Shown: positions 1 through 6,489, counted from the stretch's first letter. The stretch: 14,122 nucleotides of DNA from Holophagae bacterium (GCA_030609785.1 JAUWTC010000016.1:1-14122), one strand, 5' to 3'. A program made the numbers and translations. Notes: generated from the sequence alone by a model not told the origin.

Positions 1-163
1 ACACTTCGCGGTTGAAGGCATCGGTAGCGCGGTCACCCAGATCGGGCGTTTCAGTGTCACCATGTTGGCTTTCGGTGGTCCGCGCAGCCTGGACCAACTC
101 CTGGACTTCTTGCCGTTTCTTTTCCAGCCGTTTGCGGAAACGGTCCAGTTCGGTGCGTCTCAT
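1..163 (-). CDS. DksA/TraR-family protein, N-terminal part (runs off left edge)
   Basis: Only the first 54 codons are present. The start is the ATG whose complement is at 161-163, preceded on the minus strand by a strong Shine-Dalgarno sequence (AAGGGAGGACAC). The visible protein is a charged, helical N-terminus (MRRTELDRFRKRLEKKRQEV) followed by DLGDRATDAFNREV at residues 41-54. This D-x-x-D-x-A-x-D/E pattern is typical of the coiled-coil region of DksA/TraR-type regulators, which bind the RNA polymerase secondary channel. The diagnostic C-terminal four-cysteine zinc finger would lie outside the window, so it cannot be checked. The gene follows rlmH after 65 bp and may be the last gene of the rplU operon or have its own promoter. 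The family call is an inference from the short N-terminal segment. Confidence 0.62.
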   Translation of the reverse strand, partial: MRRTELDRFRKRLEKKRQEVQELVQAARTTESQHGDTETPDLGDRATDAFNREV

Positions 164-228
164 GGGCCGTGTCCTCCCTTCATTCCCCGAAGGCGGGAGA
201 CACCACAATTGTACATCTGATTTGTTCG

Positions 229-711
229 TTAGGACACGCCGGCCCGATGGTAGTTCCCTGGCCCGAGGATGTCGGTTGCTCGGTAGAGTTGTTCCCAGAC
301 CATCAGCCTGGCCAGCAGGTGGGGAAGGGTCATCGGACTGAGCGACAACACGACGTCGGCCCGGTCACGCAGGGAGGACGCAATGCCCAGATCAGAACCG
401 AGGGCGAAGGCTACGCCTGGAGGAGCCTGACGTTCGACCGACTGCAGGAGGTGGGCAAAATCGGCCGAAGTCCGGTTCCGGCCGCGCTCGTCGAGCACTA
501 CCAGTCGCCATCGGGGCGGGATGCGTGTCAACAGCGTCTCGGCTTCCCGAGTCAAGGCTGCCGCCGGGTTAGCCTCCCGAAGACCACTCGCCGGCTTGAG
601 CGCAATGTCCTCAGCGGGCCACCGACGGGAGACCCTGCGACGGAAGTCTTCGACCTGGGTCTCGTATGGGCTGCGGGACGGCCGGCCGAACCAGTAGACG
701 CAGACTCGCAT
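229..711 (-). CDS. rlmH: 23S rRNA (pseudouridine-1915 N3)-methyltransferase RlmH
   Basis: The protein has 160 aa, the usual length for this family. RlmH is a small SPOUT (alpha/beta-knot) enzyme that methylates pseudouridine 1915 in helix 69 of 23S rRNA on assembled 70S ribosomes, using SAM. Visible family marks are the N-terminal VYWFGRPSRSPYETQVEDF (residues 5-23), LDERG at 73-77, the SAM-loop segment LGSDLG at 104-109, SLSPMTLPH at 123-131, and the C-terminal EQLYRA...YHR at 140-156. The SAM loop in the family is usually IGGxxG; here the second glycine is a serine. The start is ATG at 711, two bases after the rsfS stop, which indicates co-transcription and probably translational coupling. 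It ends with TAA. The rsfS-rlmH pairing is widespread in bacteria. Confidence 0.93.
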   Translation of the reverse strand: MRVCVYWFGRPSRSPYETQVEDFRRRVSRRWPAEDIALKPASGLREANPAAALTREAETLLTRIPPRWRLVVLDERGRNRTSADFAHLLQSVERQAPPGVAFALGSDLGIASSLRDRADVVLSLSPMTLPHLLARLMVWEQLYRATDILGPGNYHRAGVS

Positions 712-713
712 AC

Positions 714-1106
714 CTACTCGGCGGAGTCGACAGGCGCCTCTTGATTTCCGGCCTCGGCGGGGAAGGCCTCAATCTGGGGGGCGTCGCCCCAGAGTCCCTC
801 GAGGTTGTAGTAGGCGCGGCGTTCTTCGGTGAAGACGTGCACGATCACGTCCCCGAAGTCGATCAGGATCCACTGACCACCGCCGCTGCCTTCAATATGA
901 AGAGGTTTGCGCTGAGCCTTGAGGCGTTTTCGTATCTCCGTCGCCACGGCATCGAGGTGCCGGTCCGACGAGGTCGAGCAGAGAACAAAGGCGTCGGTGA
1001 ACGAGGTCAGGTCCGACACGTCCAAAGCGGTGACGTCGAAGGCCTTCTTGTCGTGAGCCGCTGCGGTCGTATTTCGGACCAATTCCAGGGTATCGGGATC
1101 CAACAT
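714..1106 (-). CDS. rsfS: Ribosome silencing factor RsfS (Iojap/DUF143 family)
   Basis: The protein has 130 aa. RsfS binds ribosomal protein L14 and blocks joining of the 30S and 50S subunits, slowing translation in starvation. The hallmark segment WILIDFGDVIVHVFTEERR (79-97) followed by YYNLEGLWGDAP is present, as is the earlier TDAFVLCSTSSDRHLDAVA core. The C-terminal tail after about residue 110 is acidic and family-variable. The ATG (1106-1104) overlaps the nadD stop by one base (TGATG), so translation is probably coupled. The nadD-rsfS-rlmH order is a common conserved neighbourhood. There is no sign of truncation. Confidence 0.94.
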   Translation of the reverse strand: MLDPDTLELVRNTTAAAHDKKAFDVTALDVSDLTSFTDAFVLCSTSSDRHLDAVATEIRKRLKAQRKPLHIEGSGGGQWILIDFGDVIVHVFTEERRAYYNLEGLWGDAPQIEAFPAEAGNQEAPVDSAE

Positions 1107-1774
1107 CAGGCGGTTTCCTCTCCGTGACGACGGTACAAGCCATATTTCTCGATATAGGAAAACACCTCGTGCGGCACCAGTTCCCGGATTGGAAGTCCGA
1201 GGCGTTGACGCTCGCGGATGGATGTCCCCGAAATCGGGAAGGGCTCGTGGTTGAGCAGGTAAATCGTCTTGGTCTCAGCGTCGCTGACGTCCTCGAAGGG
1301 GGCGATGACGCACATACGGTCCCGGATTTCTTCGGGGACTCGAGCCTTCAATTTGTCCCCCCACATGTGGGCGCGGTGGAGCACTACCAGATGTGCAAGA
1401 TCGACCAAATCACGCCACCGGTCCCACGACCCGATCTGGGAGAAGGAGTCCGAGCCCATGATGAAGTAGGGGGTCTTGTCGGGGAAACGCTGGGTGAAGC
1501 GACGAACGGTATCGACAGTGTAGCTCGGGCCCGGTGTAAAAACCTCGGCGTCCGACGCGAAAAACCCCTCGTAGTGCAGTGTGGCGGTCGCCACCATCGC
1601 CAACCTGTGGGTGACGGGTGTCAACGGTTCGGCCAGCTTGTGCGGAGGTTCGCCGGCCGGCACGAAGTAGACGGCCTCGAAATGAAAAGTCTCGAATGCA
1701 CGGACCGTCGGGACCAGATGCCCCAGATGAAAGGGGTCGAAGCTGCCTCCGTAGACCGCGATGCGTCCGGTCAT
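1106..1774 (-). CDS. nadD: Nicotinate-nucleotide adenylyltransferase NadD
   Basis: The protein has 222 aa from the ATG at 1774; a TTG one codon upstream could also be used. NadD transfers AMP from ATP to nicotinate mononucleotide, giving deamido-NAD in the cytoplasmic NAD pathway. The nucleotidyltransferase signature GGSFDPFHLGH is at residues 9-19, with PGPSYTVDTV at 81-90, FIMGSDSF at 104-111 and the ISGTSIRER motif at 181-189; all are in their expected order. The ATG is preferred because it makes a TGATG overlap with the obg stop and has GAGGGAGGAC about 8 nt upstream, inside the end of obg. A second NAD gene, nadK, lies 5 kb away on the other strand. Confidence 0.95.
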   Translation of the reverse strand: MTGRIAVYGGSFDPFHLGHLVPTVRAFETFHFEAVYFVPAGEPPHKLAEPLTPVTHRLAMVATATLHYEGFFASDAEVFTPGPSYTVDTVRRFTQRFPDKTPYFIMGSDSFSQIGSWDRWRDLVDLAHLVVLHRAHMWGDKLKARVPEEIRDRMCVIAPFEDVSDAETKTIYLLNHEPFPISGTSIRERQRLGLPIRELVPHEVFSYIEKYGLYRRHGEETA

Positions 1775-2790
1775 CAATAGTCCTCCCTCTCGTCGCCGGT
1801 GAGTTCGAACAGAAGGTGGAGCAGTTGCACCACTCCTTCACCGGTGACTGCCGAGATCGCGTGGGTCTCGACATCGAATGCCGATCCTACATCGGCCAAG
1901 TCGATCAGGGCCTGATCCCGATCTAAAACGGCGTCCATTTTGGTTCCGACCAGGAGCCAGCGTCTCTCAGCCAGCGAGGGGCTGTGGGCGAAGAGTTCGT
2001 CGCGAATCGTCGTAACTCGCTCCTCGGGTGGGGGATCGACCGTTGAGAGGTCGACCAGGTGGACCAGGGCGCGACACCGCTCGATGTGGCGCAGAAATTG
2101 TGCGCCCAGGCCGGCGCCTTCGTGGGCGCCTTCTATCAGGCCCGGGATATCGGCCAGGACCAGCGTCCGGTAATCGTCACCGGGGGCCTTGACGACTCCG
2201 AGGTAAGGTTCCAGGGTGGTGAAGGGGTAATCAGCCACCTTGGGGCGGGCCGCCGAAATGCGTGACAGTAACGTGGATTTTCCGGCGTTCGGCAGGCCGA
2301 CCAGTCCGAGGTCGGCGATCAGCTTGAGCTCACATTCCAGGATTCGTTTTTGCCCGGGCTGGCCGTCGTCAGCGCGGCGCGGCGCCCGATTGGTTGATGT
2401 GGCAAAACGGGCGTTACCCCGGCCCCCTCTGCCCCCGTGAGCTACAACGAGCTGCTGGCCGGCTTCCGTCAGGTCGCCCAGTGTTTCACCGCTCCCGGCT
2501 TCGCGGACAATCGTGCCGGGGGGGACCCCCACGGTGACTGTGCGGCCTCCAGCTCCGGTCTTGTTGGAGCCGAGCCCATTCCGCCCCCGTTCGGCTGTGA
2601 CCAGGGATTGGCTGTGCAGGCTCAAGAGTGTGTTGAGATTGGGGTTGACGACGAAGATGACGTCGCCCCCTCGACCCCCGTCGCCCCCGTTGGGACCGCC
2701 GTGCGGCACAAACTTCTCCCGCCTGAAAGAAACGCAACCGTTACCGCCGTTCCCGGCGCGGACCGTGATCCTGGCGGAGTCAATCAGCAT
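1774..2790 (-). CDS. obg: Obg/CgtA GTPase
   Basis: The protein has 338 aa. This essential GTPase associates with the 50S subunit and acts in late ribosome assembly and stress signalling. Residues 1-157 form the glycine-rich Obg fold (AGNGGNG, GGPNGGDGGRGGD, GGRGGRGNARFA). The G domain follows: G1 GLPNAGKST 165-173, switch I DYPFTTLEP 187-195, G3 DIPGLIEGAHEGAGLG 214-229, G4 GTKMD 282-286 (NKxD in most GTPases, TKxD in many Obg proteins) and G5 SAVTGEG 313-319. The chain ends soon after the G domain, so the optional C-terminal OCT domain found in Firmicutes Obg is absent. The ATG is 66 bp after the rpmA stop; the Shine-Dalgarno sequence is modest (GAAGAG). Confidence 0.97.
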   Translation of the reverse strand: MLIDSARITVRAGNGGNGCVSFRREKFVPHGGPNGGDGGRGGDVIFVVNPNLNTLLSLHSQSLVTAERGRNGLGSNKTGAGGRTVTVGVPPGTIVREAGSGETLGDLTEAGQQLVVAHGGRGGRGNARFATSTNRAPRRADDGQPGQKRILECELKLIADLGLVGLPNAGKSTLLSRISAARPKVADYPFTTLEPYLGVVKAPGDDYRTLVLADIPGLIEGAHEGAGLGAQFLRHIERCRALVHLVDLSTVDPPPEERVTTIRDELFAHSPSLAERRWLLVGTKMDAVLDRDQALIDLADVGSAFDVETHAISAVTGEGVVQLLHLLFELTGDEREDY

Positions 2791-2856
2791 AGCTCTTCAG
2801 GCGTTGGTGGGAAGTGCTTTTGACGGTCAAACGCGGCGCCATGGCCTCGTTGAGAT

Positions 2857-3111
2857 TCAGGCCGTCAGGATGCTGATGAAGCGACCGAGCCGGCCACGGT
2901 TCTTGAACTGAACCCGGCCTTCAGCAGTGGCGAACAGCGTATCGTCCCGCCCCCGCATGACGTTGGTGCCCGGTTTGAAATGGGTGCCCCGCTGGCGGAC
3001 CAAAATTGTGCCCGCGGTCACCGGCTGGCCGTCACCGACCTTGGTTCCGAGGCGCTGTGCGTTGGAGTCGCGACCGTTGCGGCTGGAGCCCTGTCCTTTT
3101 TTATGAGCCAT
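2857..3111 (-). CDS. rpmA: 50S ribosomal protein L27
   Basis: The protein has 84 aa. L27 sits near the peptidyl-transferase centre, and its flexible N-terminus reaches the tRNA ends. It starts [20 protein letters not shown], a near-canonical L27 N-terminus without the cleavable extension seen in Firmicutes. [20 protein letters not shown] and [20 protein letters not shown] follow. It lies 8 bp downstream of rplU with a strong Shine-Dalgarno sequence in the gap, in the near-universal rplU-rpmA-obg order. Confidence 0.98.
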   Translation of the reverse strand: MAHKKGQGSSRNGRDSNAQRLGTKVGDGQPVTAGTILVRQRGTHFKPGTNVMRGRDDTLFATAEGRVQFKNRGRLGRFISILTA

Positions 3112-3119
3112 TGTTCCCC

Positions 3120-3443
3120 CTACGCCTCGATGCTTTCCACACGAACGCGGTAATAGTCCTGTCGGTGCCCCTGGGTTCTCTTGTAACCCTTGCGGCGTTT
3201 CTTCTTGAAGACGATGATCTTTTCGCCTCTGAGGGCATCGACCACCTGGGTCTTGACCAGAGCGCCTTCAACGACCGGCTTGCCAACCTGAATAGCGTCA
3301 CCCTGATTGATCAGCATGACATGGTCGAAGGTCAAGGGATCTCCGGCCTTCAGGTCGCGCTCGGTTCGCTCAACGTTCAATTCGTCGCCGGGGCTGACCC
3401 GGTATTGCTTTCCGCCGTGTTGGACAATTGCATAGTCAGTCAT
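3120..3443 (-). CDS. rplU: 50S ribosomal protein L21
   Basis: The protein has 107 aa from the ATG at 3443. L21 is a 23S rRNA-binding protein of the large subunit. [20 protein letters not shown] is the canonical L21 opening, and [25 protein letters not shown] is the conserved basic C-terminus. An in-frame start 20 codons further up (3503) is rejected: its residues do not look like L21, it falls inside the predicted promoter, and ATG 3443 has a good Shine-Dalgarno sequence (GAGGAGAGG). It is the first gene of the ribosomal block. Confidence 0.97.
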   Translation of the reverse strand: MTDYAIVQHGGKQYRVSPGDELNVERTERDLKAGDPLTFDHVMLINQGDAIQVGKPVVEGALVKTQVVDALRGEKIIVFKKKRRKGYKRTQGHRQDYYRVRVESIEA

Positions 3444-3449
3444 AACACA

Positions 3450-3458
3450 CCTCTCCTC
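3450..3458 (-). promoter_or_regulatory. Ribosome-binding site of rplU
   Basis: The minus strand reads GAGGAGAGG here, with 6 bases between it and the ATG at 3443. It fixes the L21 start and excludes the longer reading frame. Confidence 0.75.
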
Positions 3459-3474
3459 ACAAACGAGGACGGTC

Positions 3475-3503
3475 TTTGTAGCAGATAGGTCCTCGGCTGT
3501 CAA
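3475..3503 (-). promoter_or_regulatory. Sigma70-type promoter of the rplU operon
   Basis: On the minus strand a perfect -35 TTGACA (3503-3498) is followed by a 17-bp spacer and a -10 TACAAA (3480-3475; 4 of 6 match TATAAT). An A/T-rich tract lies just upstream of the -35 and could act as an UP element, as is common for ribosomal promoters. Transcription would start near 3468, leaving a leader of about 25 nt before L21. Confidence 0.75.
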
Positions 3504-3505
3504 TG

Positions 3506-3523
3506 AAAAAAGCTTTCAGCTTT
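3506..3523 (-). terminator. Possible weak intrinsic terminator after the methyltransferase gene
   Basis: On the minus strand AAAGCT (3523-3518), loop GAA and AGCTTT (3514-3509) can form a 6-bp stem. The T run continues for three more bases. The hairpin overlaps the TGA stop of the methyltransferase gene (3518-3516). The stem is A/T-rich and short, so termination would be weak. Its position directly before the rplU promoter makes sense for separating the two transcription units. Confidence 0.4.
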
Positions 3524-3531
3524 CGGCTCTC
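3511..3531 (-). repeat. Degenerate heptamer repeat (3 copies) at the methyltransferase 3' end
   Basis: The minus strand reads GAGAGCC, GAAAGCT, GAAAGCT in tandem with a strict 7-bp period. The first copies encode the final residues of the methyltransferase (RAES), and the last contains its stop. It resembles the short heptameric tandem repeats found in intergenic DNA of several phyla, but three copies is few. Confidence 0.4.
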
Positions 3532-4508
3532 AATAAGCGCCTACACCACATTGGTGGACTCCACCCGTGTTTGTCATCCTTGCGGCGCCGCGCTGTCAAG
3601 AGGACATAATCGCTGGGGAGAACATCTTCTCGGATCAGAATTTTTTCAAAGGCGATGAGAAGGGGGAGAATCTTACGGCCGGTAGCATCGTCCTCAAAAT
3701 GACCGGCGATGCCGTGAAGTAATGGGTCGAGGAGTGAGCCTCCGGTCATGCGTACCTCCTCTACCGCCAGGAAACGGTTGGCAATCGCCAGAAGGTCGCT
3801 GCTCCTGATGGCCTCAGACGGATCGTCGGCGACGACTTCTTCAAACGTCGGTCGCCAGGCGTCCCGGCACAACTGTCCCTTGAGATCTGTACACAGTCGT
3901 TCAGGAAGAGCGCGCCGTACAGCAGTGGCGATCTCGATCTGTCGATCCGTGAACTGCAGCCTATCGGGACCGACGTACTCCCGCATGAAAAACAGTCCCG
4001 CGGGAGTCAGACTCTTGTTGATCTCGGCAAAGAGTCTCTCCAGCCCACGGATGTGATGCAACGTGCCGACCGCGAAGATCAGGTCGAAGGTTGATTCCGA
4101 GTCGAGGCTGTCTTGTTCCAGGTCCATTCGGTGATATCGGAGAATCTCTCCCAGCCCGAGGCGGTCCGTGAGTTCCTTCTGAGTGACCAGAAGGTCCTGG
4201 CTAATATCGACCACGGTGACCTCCCGGAATCGACCCGTGCGGGCAAACTCGTTCGCCGGAGCAGTCTCGCCATTTGAGCAGCCGAGCGACAGGGCTCGGA
4301 GGGTCGGGCCTTCTGCCGGGTCTGGAATTCGAGACATGATGCTCTCGAGCCACGGTGTACTTCCGAATGCGGCCTCCATCTGGTAGGCGGATGCGATTTC
4401 CAAAGCCTCCCAGAAAACCTTGAAACCGCCAACGGCATAGACCTCGGCGGAGGAAGACCATTTTTCTTCGACTCTGCTGATCCGTCGAATGTCGTCATCA
4501 TCGTTCAT
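3516..4508 (-). CDS. Class I SAM-dependent methyltransferase, substrate unknown
   Basis: The protein has 330 aa from the ATG at 4508. This start is chosen over ATG 4532 because AGGGGGTC lies about 6 nt upstream of it. Motif I LSLGCSNG (73-80) is the SAM-binding glycine loop. VVDIS (99-103) carries the acidic residue after strand 2, and FDLIFAVGTLHHI (141-153) is the post-II region typical of methyltransferase type 11/12 folds. REYVGPDRLQFTDRQ (176-190) matches a signature seen in glycan- and natural-product-associated methyltransferases, as far as I recall. The remaining C-terminal half is not recognised. It follows the LTxxQ gene by 92 bp and ends at the rplU promoter. By eye it is less GC-rich than its neighbours, which could mean later acquisition. 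The methyl acceptor cannot be read from the sequence. Confidence 0.8.
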   Translation of the reverse strand: MNDDDDIRRISRVEEKWSSSAEVYAVGGFKVFWEALEIASAYQMEAAFGSTPWLESIMSRIPDPAEGPTLRALSLGCSNGETAPANEFARTGRFREVTVVDISQDLLVTQKELTDRLGLGEILRYHRMDLEQDSLDSESTFDLIFAVGTLHHIRGLERLFAEINKSLTPAGLFFMREYVGPDRLQFTDRQIEIATAVRRALPERLCTDLKGQLCRDAWRPTFEEVVADDPSEAIRSSDLLAIANRFLAVEEVRMTGGSLLDPLLHGIAGHFEDDATGRKILPLLIAFEKILIREDVLPSDYVLLTARRRKDDKHGWSPPMWCRRLLRAES

Positions 4509-4594
4509 CAAGAGACCCCCTGGATTCTCCATGCCTGCAGGTTGATTGTTACATGTCAGGCCAGGGAGGGTCCGGTCGCCAAGCCGAAGGGGTG

Positions 4595-4608
4595 GGGGCT
4601 CTAGCCCC
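4595..4608 (-). terminator. Small GC hairpin at the end of the LTxxQ gene
   Basis: GGGGC and GCCCC arms flank a 4-base loop and span the TAG stop of the LTxxQ gene (4601-4603). No T run follows on the minus strand, so it is at best a pause or RNA-protecting stem rather than a clear intrinsic terminator. Confidence 0.25.
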
Positions 4609-5098
4609 TCGGCCCCCCAGGTGGCCGTGGGCCGTTCATTGGTGGGCGAGGCCCTGGGCGGGGACCGTCAGGCCGTTGCCGCATGTGCTCGAGTCGTTCC
4701 CTGAGCGAGAGCATCTTCTTCCACTGCTCGTGGGTCACGACCTGCCGGACCGAGAGCAGCATTTCGAAACGCTCGGACTCCAGGAGGCGCCGGGCTTCCT
4801 GGAAATGCGCGAAGAATTGACGGATTGCCTTGGGGTCGAAATTCTCCTGCTCGACCTGGTTTTCCAGTGCGAGCTTGGACTTCTCGAGCTCCGCGTTGAG
4901 ATCGATCATGCGGGTCGCGTGGCCGTAGACCAGGTCCTTGATCCTGGCCTGTTGGTCGGCGGTCAGCTCGAGATGGGCGACGATGCGATCGTTCTCCCAC
5001 CACTTTCCCGGTGGGAGGTTGTAGTCCCGGGCGGCCGCGGGCAGAGCCGAGAGCACCAGGGCTCCCAGGGTGACCAGCAGAATGAGAGTGTGTCGCAT
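4601..5098 (-). CDS. Secreted LTxxQ-motif (Spy/CpxP-like) envelope protein
   Basis: The protein has 165 aa. A clear Sec signal peptide is present (MRHTLILLVTLGALVLSALP, then AAA before RDYNLPPG), so the product is periplasmic. LTADQ at residues 45-49 and a second copy-like VTHEQ at 121-125 flank a long helical segment (about 50-118). This is the LTxxQ arrangement of Spy/CpxP-type chaperones and heavy-metal-resistance proteins. The last 25 residues are rich in Pro, Gly and Arg with GPRP-type repeats and are probably disordered. The gene lies 13 bp after the anti-sigma gene with a strong Shine-Dalgarno sequence (AAGGAGA). The operon with an ECF sigma factor suggests that it senses or buffers envelope or metal stress, which is inferred from context. 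Confidence 0.78.
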   Translation of the reverse strand: MRHTLILLVTLGALVLSALPAAARDYNLPPGKWWENDRIVAHLELTADQQARIKDLVYGHATRMIDLNAELEKSKLALENQVEQENFDPKAIRQFFAHFQEARRLLESERFEMLLSVRQVVTHEQWKKMLSLRERLEHMRQRPDGPRPGPRPPMNGPRPPGGPRG

Positions 5099-5111
5099 GG
5101 TGTCTCCTTGC

Positions 5112-5594
5112 CTAAGAATTCTGGGCCCCGAACAGGGCCGTCAGGTCGTCGTCAGTGATGTTGTCGAGAACGTCGAAGTCGGGAATGCCGTCTTCGGCCA
5201 ACAAACTCTCGGCCTGAGCCAGGATCTCCTCGATTTCAATCTCCGGCCGGGGTGTGGGCACCGGCGCCGGGCCGCTCATGTGAACGACCATTCCGGTTCC
5301 GACGGCAAGAGTGATGGTGGCGGCTGCGGCCAACAGGGGGCTCAGCCACCGTCGCCGGACGGCGAGAGGCGCCGCCGACGAGTAGGGCAGGCGGTCGAGC
5401 ACCTTTTCCAGGTGAGCATCCCAATCCGGCGTTTCCTCTTCCATCGCTCGGCGCCGGTTTTCTACGTGGTCAAGAAACAGGTTCACGGAGCGGCGGCAGC
5501 TGACGCACTCTTCGAGGTGGGCCAGTCGCTCGGGCTCCAGAGGGATCCCGGCGGCGGCCGAGGCCAGTTCGTGGTCGTCGAGGTGGCGGCTCAT
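5112..5594 (-). CDS. Membrane anti-sigma factor with zinc-finger (ZAS-type) domain
   Basis: The protein has 160 aa. HLEECVSC at residues 26-33 gives the H-x3-C-x2-C zinc motif of ZAS anti-sigma domains, with an upstream HLDDHEL helix. The cytoplasmic domain is followed by one transmembrane segment at about 84-104 (LSPLLAAAATITLAVGTGMV). The acidic periplasmic tail (107-160) has no recognised sensor fold. Such proteins hold their cognate ECF sigma factor inactive at the membrane until a signal releases it. The start overlaps the sigma stop by 4 bp (ATGA), so the two are translationally coupled, the usual arrangement of a sigma/anti-sigma pair. Confidence 0.85.
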   Translation of the reverse strand: MSRHLDDHELASAAAGIPLEPERLAHLEECVSCRRSVNLFLDHVENRRRAMEEETPDWDAHLEKVLDRLPYSSAAPLAVRRRWLSPLLAAAATITLAVGTGMVVHMSGPAPVPTPRPEIEIEEILAQAESLLAEDGIPDFDVLDNITDDDLTALFGAQNS

Positions 5595-6190
5595 CGGATG
5601 TCTCCCAATTCTCTGCGCAGGCGATGGACGGCGCGGTGCAGCAGGGTTTTGACCGTTCCCGTGTGAACGTTGAGGCTGTCGGCGATCTCTTCCAGGTTCA
5701 TCTGGGCGTAAAAGCGGAGGCGAAAGACCTCTCGTTGACGGTCCGACAGACCCTGTTCGGCCTCCTTGAGACGGGAGATGGTCTGGCGTTGACGGGCCTG
5801 CTCTTCAGGCCCGGCCCGCTCGTCCGGAATGTCCAGCGTGGGTGAATGGTCGTCGCCATCCGCCTCGACCACGCGCAAACCTTCACGTCGTCGCTTTCGG
5901 AGGAGGTCCAGGCAGGTGTTGATGGCTATTCTCGTCACCCAGGTCGAAAAGGCCGCTCGCCCGTCGAAGGCGTCGAGGCGGGTGTAGGCCTTGATCAGGG
6001 CCTCCTGTGAGGCTGCGTCGGCCTCGTCGGCACCGACGTATTGTCGGCACACCAGCCACACGCGGCGCTGGTGTCGTGTGACAAGGACCCCGAAGGCTTC
6101 GCGATCCCCACCTTTGGCACTGTCGACCAGTTCCTTTTCGTCGAGAGGGGGCTGGTGGCGTGCGGCAGTCATCATCGTCGCTCGTTGCAC
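5591..6190 (-). CDS. ECF (sigma-24/RpoE-like) RNA polymerase sigma factor
   Basis: The protein has 199 aa. Sigma-2 occupies about residues 28-102: AFGVLVTRHQRRVWLVCRQY, then DEADAASQEALIKAY (core-binding and -10 region), then FSTWVTRIAINTCLDLLRKRRR. Sigma-4 occupies about 145-195: LSDRQREVFRLRFYAQMNLEEIADSLNVHTGTVKTLLHRA, a clear helix-turn-helix for -35 recognition. No sigma-3 is present, as expected for ECF factors. The start is not secure: ATGs at 6190, 6175 and 6172 are all possible and none has a strong Shine-Dalgarno sequence. It heads the unit with the anti-sigma and LTxxQ genes. I could not identify an autoregulated ECF promoter upstream. Confidence 0.92.
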   Translation of the reverse strand: MQRATMMTAARHQPPLDEKELVDSAKGGDREAFGVLVTRHQRRVWLVCRQYVGADEADAASQEALIKAYTRLDAFDGRAAFSTWVTRIAINTCLDLLRKRRREGLRVVEADGDDHSPTLDIPDERAGPEEQARQRQTISRLKEAEQGLSDRQREVFRLRFYAQMNLEEIADSLNVHTGTVKTLLHRAVHRLRRELGDIR

Positions 6191-6220
6191 ATCAGATGGA
6201 CGACCAAAACGGCTGAAGAG

Positions 6221-6248
6221 TTGACATCAGTTCATTATGGCGTATCGA
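6221..6248 (+). promoter_or_regulatory. Candidate promoter for the structured RNA / nadK leader
   Basis: The plus strand has a perfect -35 TTGACA (6221-6226), a 16-bp spacer and a partial -10 TATCGA (6243-6248; 3 of 6). Predicted initiation near 6253-6256 coincides with the 5' side of the outer stem of the structured region. The weak -10 keeps confidence moderate. The site lies in the divergent gap, inside the presumed leader of the sigma gene on the other strand. Confidence 0.42.
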
Positions 6249-6274
6249 TGTAGGAAACCCTCTCCGACGGGGCG

Positions 6275-6347
6275 TGCCAGATATGGCTTTCTTCATCGAG
6301 CAGACTTTCGGGCAACGGAGTCGTAGCGAAGAAAGCCATGCCTGGCA
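6275..6347 (+). repeat. Inverted repeat 1 (20-bp arms)
   Basis: Arms 6275-6294 and 6328-6347 pair over 20 positions with one A-C mismatch (6281/6341) and one G-U (6282/6340). In the 33-base loop, GACT (6303-6306) can pair with AGTC (6319-6322), extending the hairpin. Confidence 0.85.
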
Positions 6348-6351
6348 ACCC

Positions 6352-6402
6352 TCGGCGGTCGCGCCGGCAAACGAGTTTCCCGGTTGGGTCGTAGGCCGCC
6401 GA
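6352..6402 (+). repeat. Inverted repeat 2 (two-part stem)
   Basis: TCGGCGGTC (6352-6360) pairs with GGCCGCCGA (6394-6402) with one G-U. Inside, CCGG-x-AAAC (6364-6372) pairs with GTTT-x-CCGG (6375-6383), with one C-C mismatch, making a second helical segment. Confidence 0.7.
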
Positions 6403-6403
6403 T

Positions 6404-6466
6404 GTCCTTTTCCGGAGGGGCGGTCCCTCTCCCGTTTCGATAATTGCGGCCCCTCCGGGAAAGGAC
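6404..6466 (+). repeat. Inverted repeat 3 (18-bp arms)
   Basis: Arms GTCCTTTTCCGGAGGGGC (6404-6421) and GCCCCTCCGGGAAAGGAC (6449-6466) pair at all 18 positions with one G-U (6411/6459). The loop is 27 bases and holds a pyrimidine-rich stretch. No T run follows on either strand, so it does not look like a terminator. Confidence 0.85.
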
Positions 6467-6475
6467 TGAGCGGGG

Positions 6476-6489
6476 GCGCGCTTACGCGC
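6476..6489 (+). repeat. Small hairpin GCGCG-CTTA-CGCGC
   Basis: Five perfect G/C pairs enclose a CTTA tetraloop immediately downstream of inverted repeat 3. It is likely part of the same structured RNA. A further small hairpin, TGGG-AAA-CCCA, is at 6506-6516. Confidence 0.6.

Noticed and set aside
187..197. CCCG-CCTT-CGGG-type small hairpin between rlmH and the DksA-like gene
   Set aside because: Only four G/C pairs with no T run; too small to call a terminator.
208..236. Possible promoter for the DksA-like gene (minus-strand TACAAT at 213-208)
   Set aside because: The -10 resembles consensus, but the hexamer 17 bp upstream (TGTCCT) is a poor -35. The gene may simply be read from the upstream operon.
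6404..6466. Inverted repeat 3 as a bidirectional terminator
   Set aside because: The genes diverge from this gap, so no terminator is needed, and neither side has a T run.
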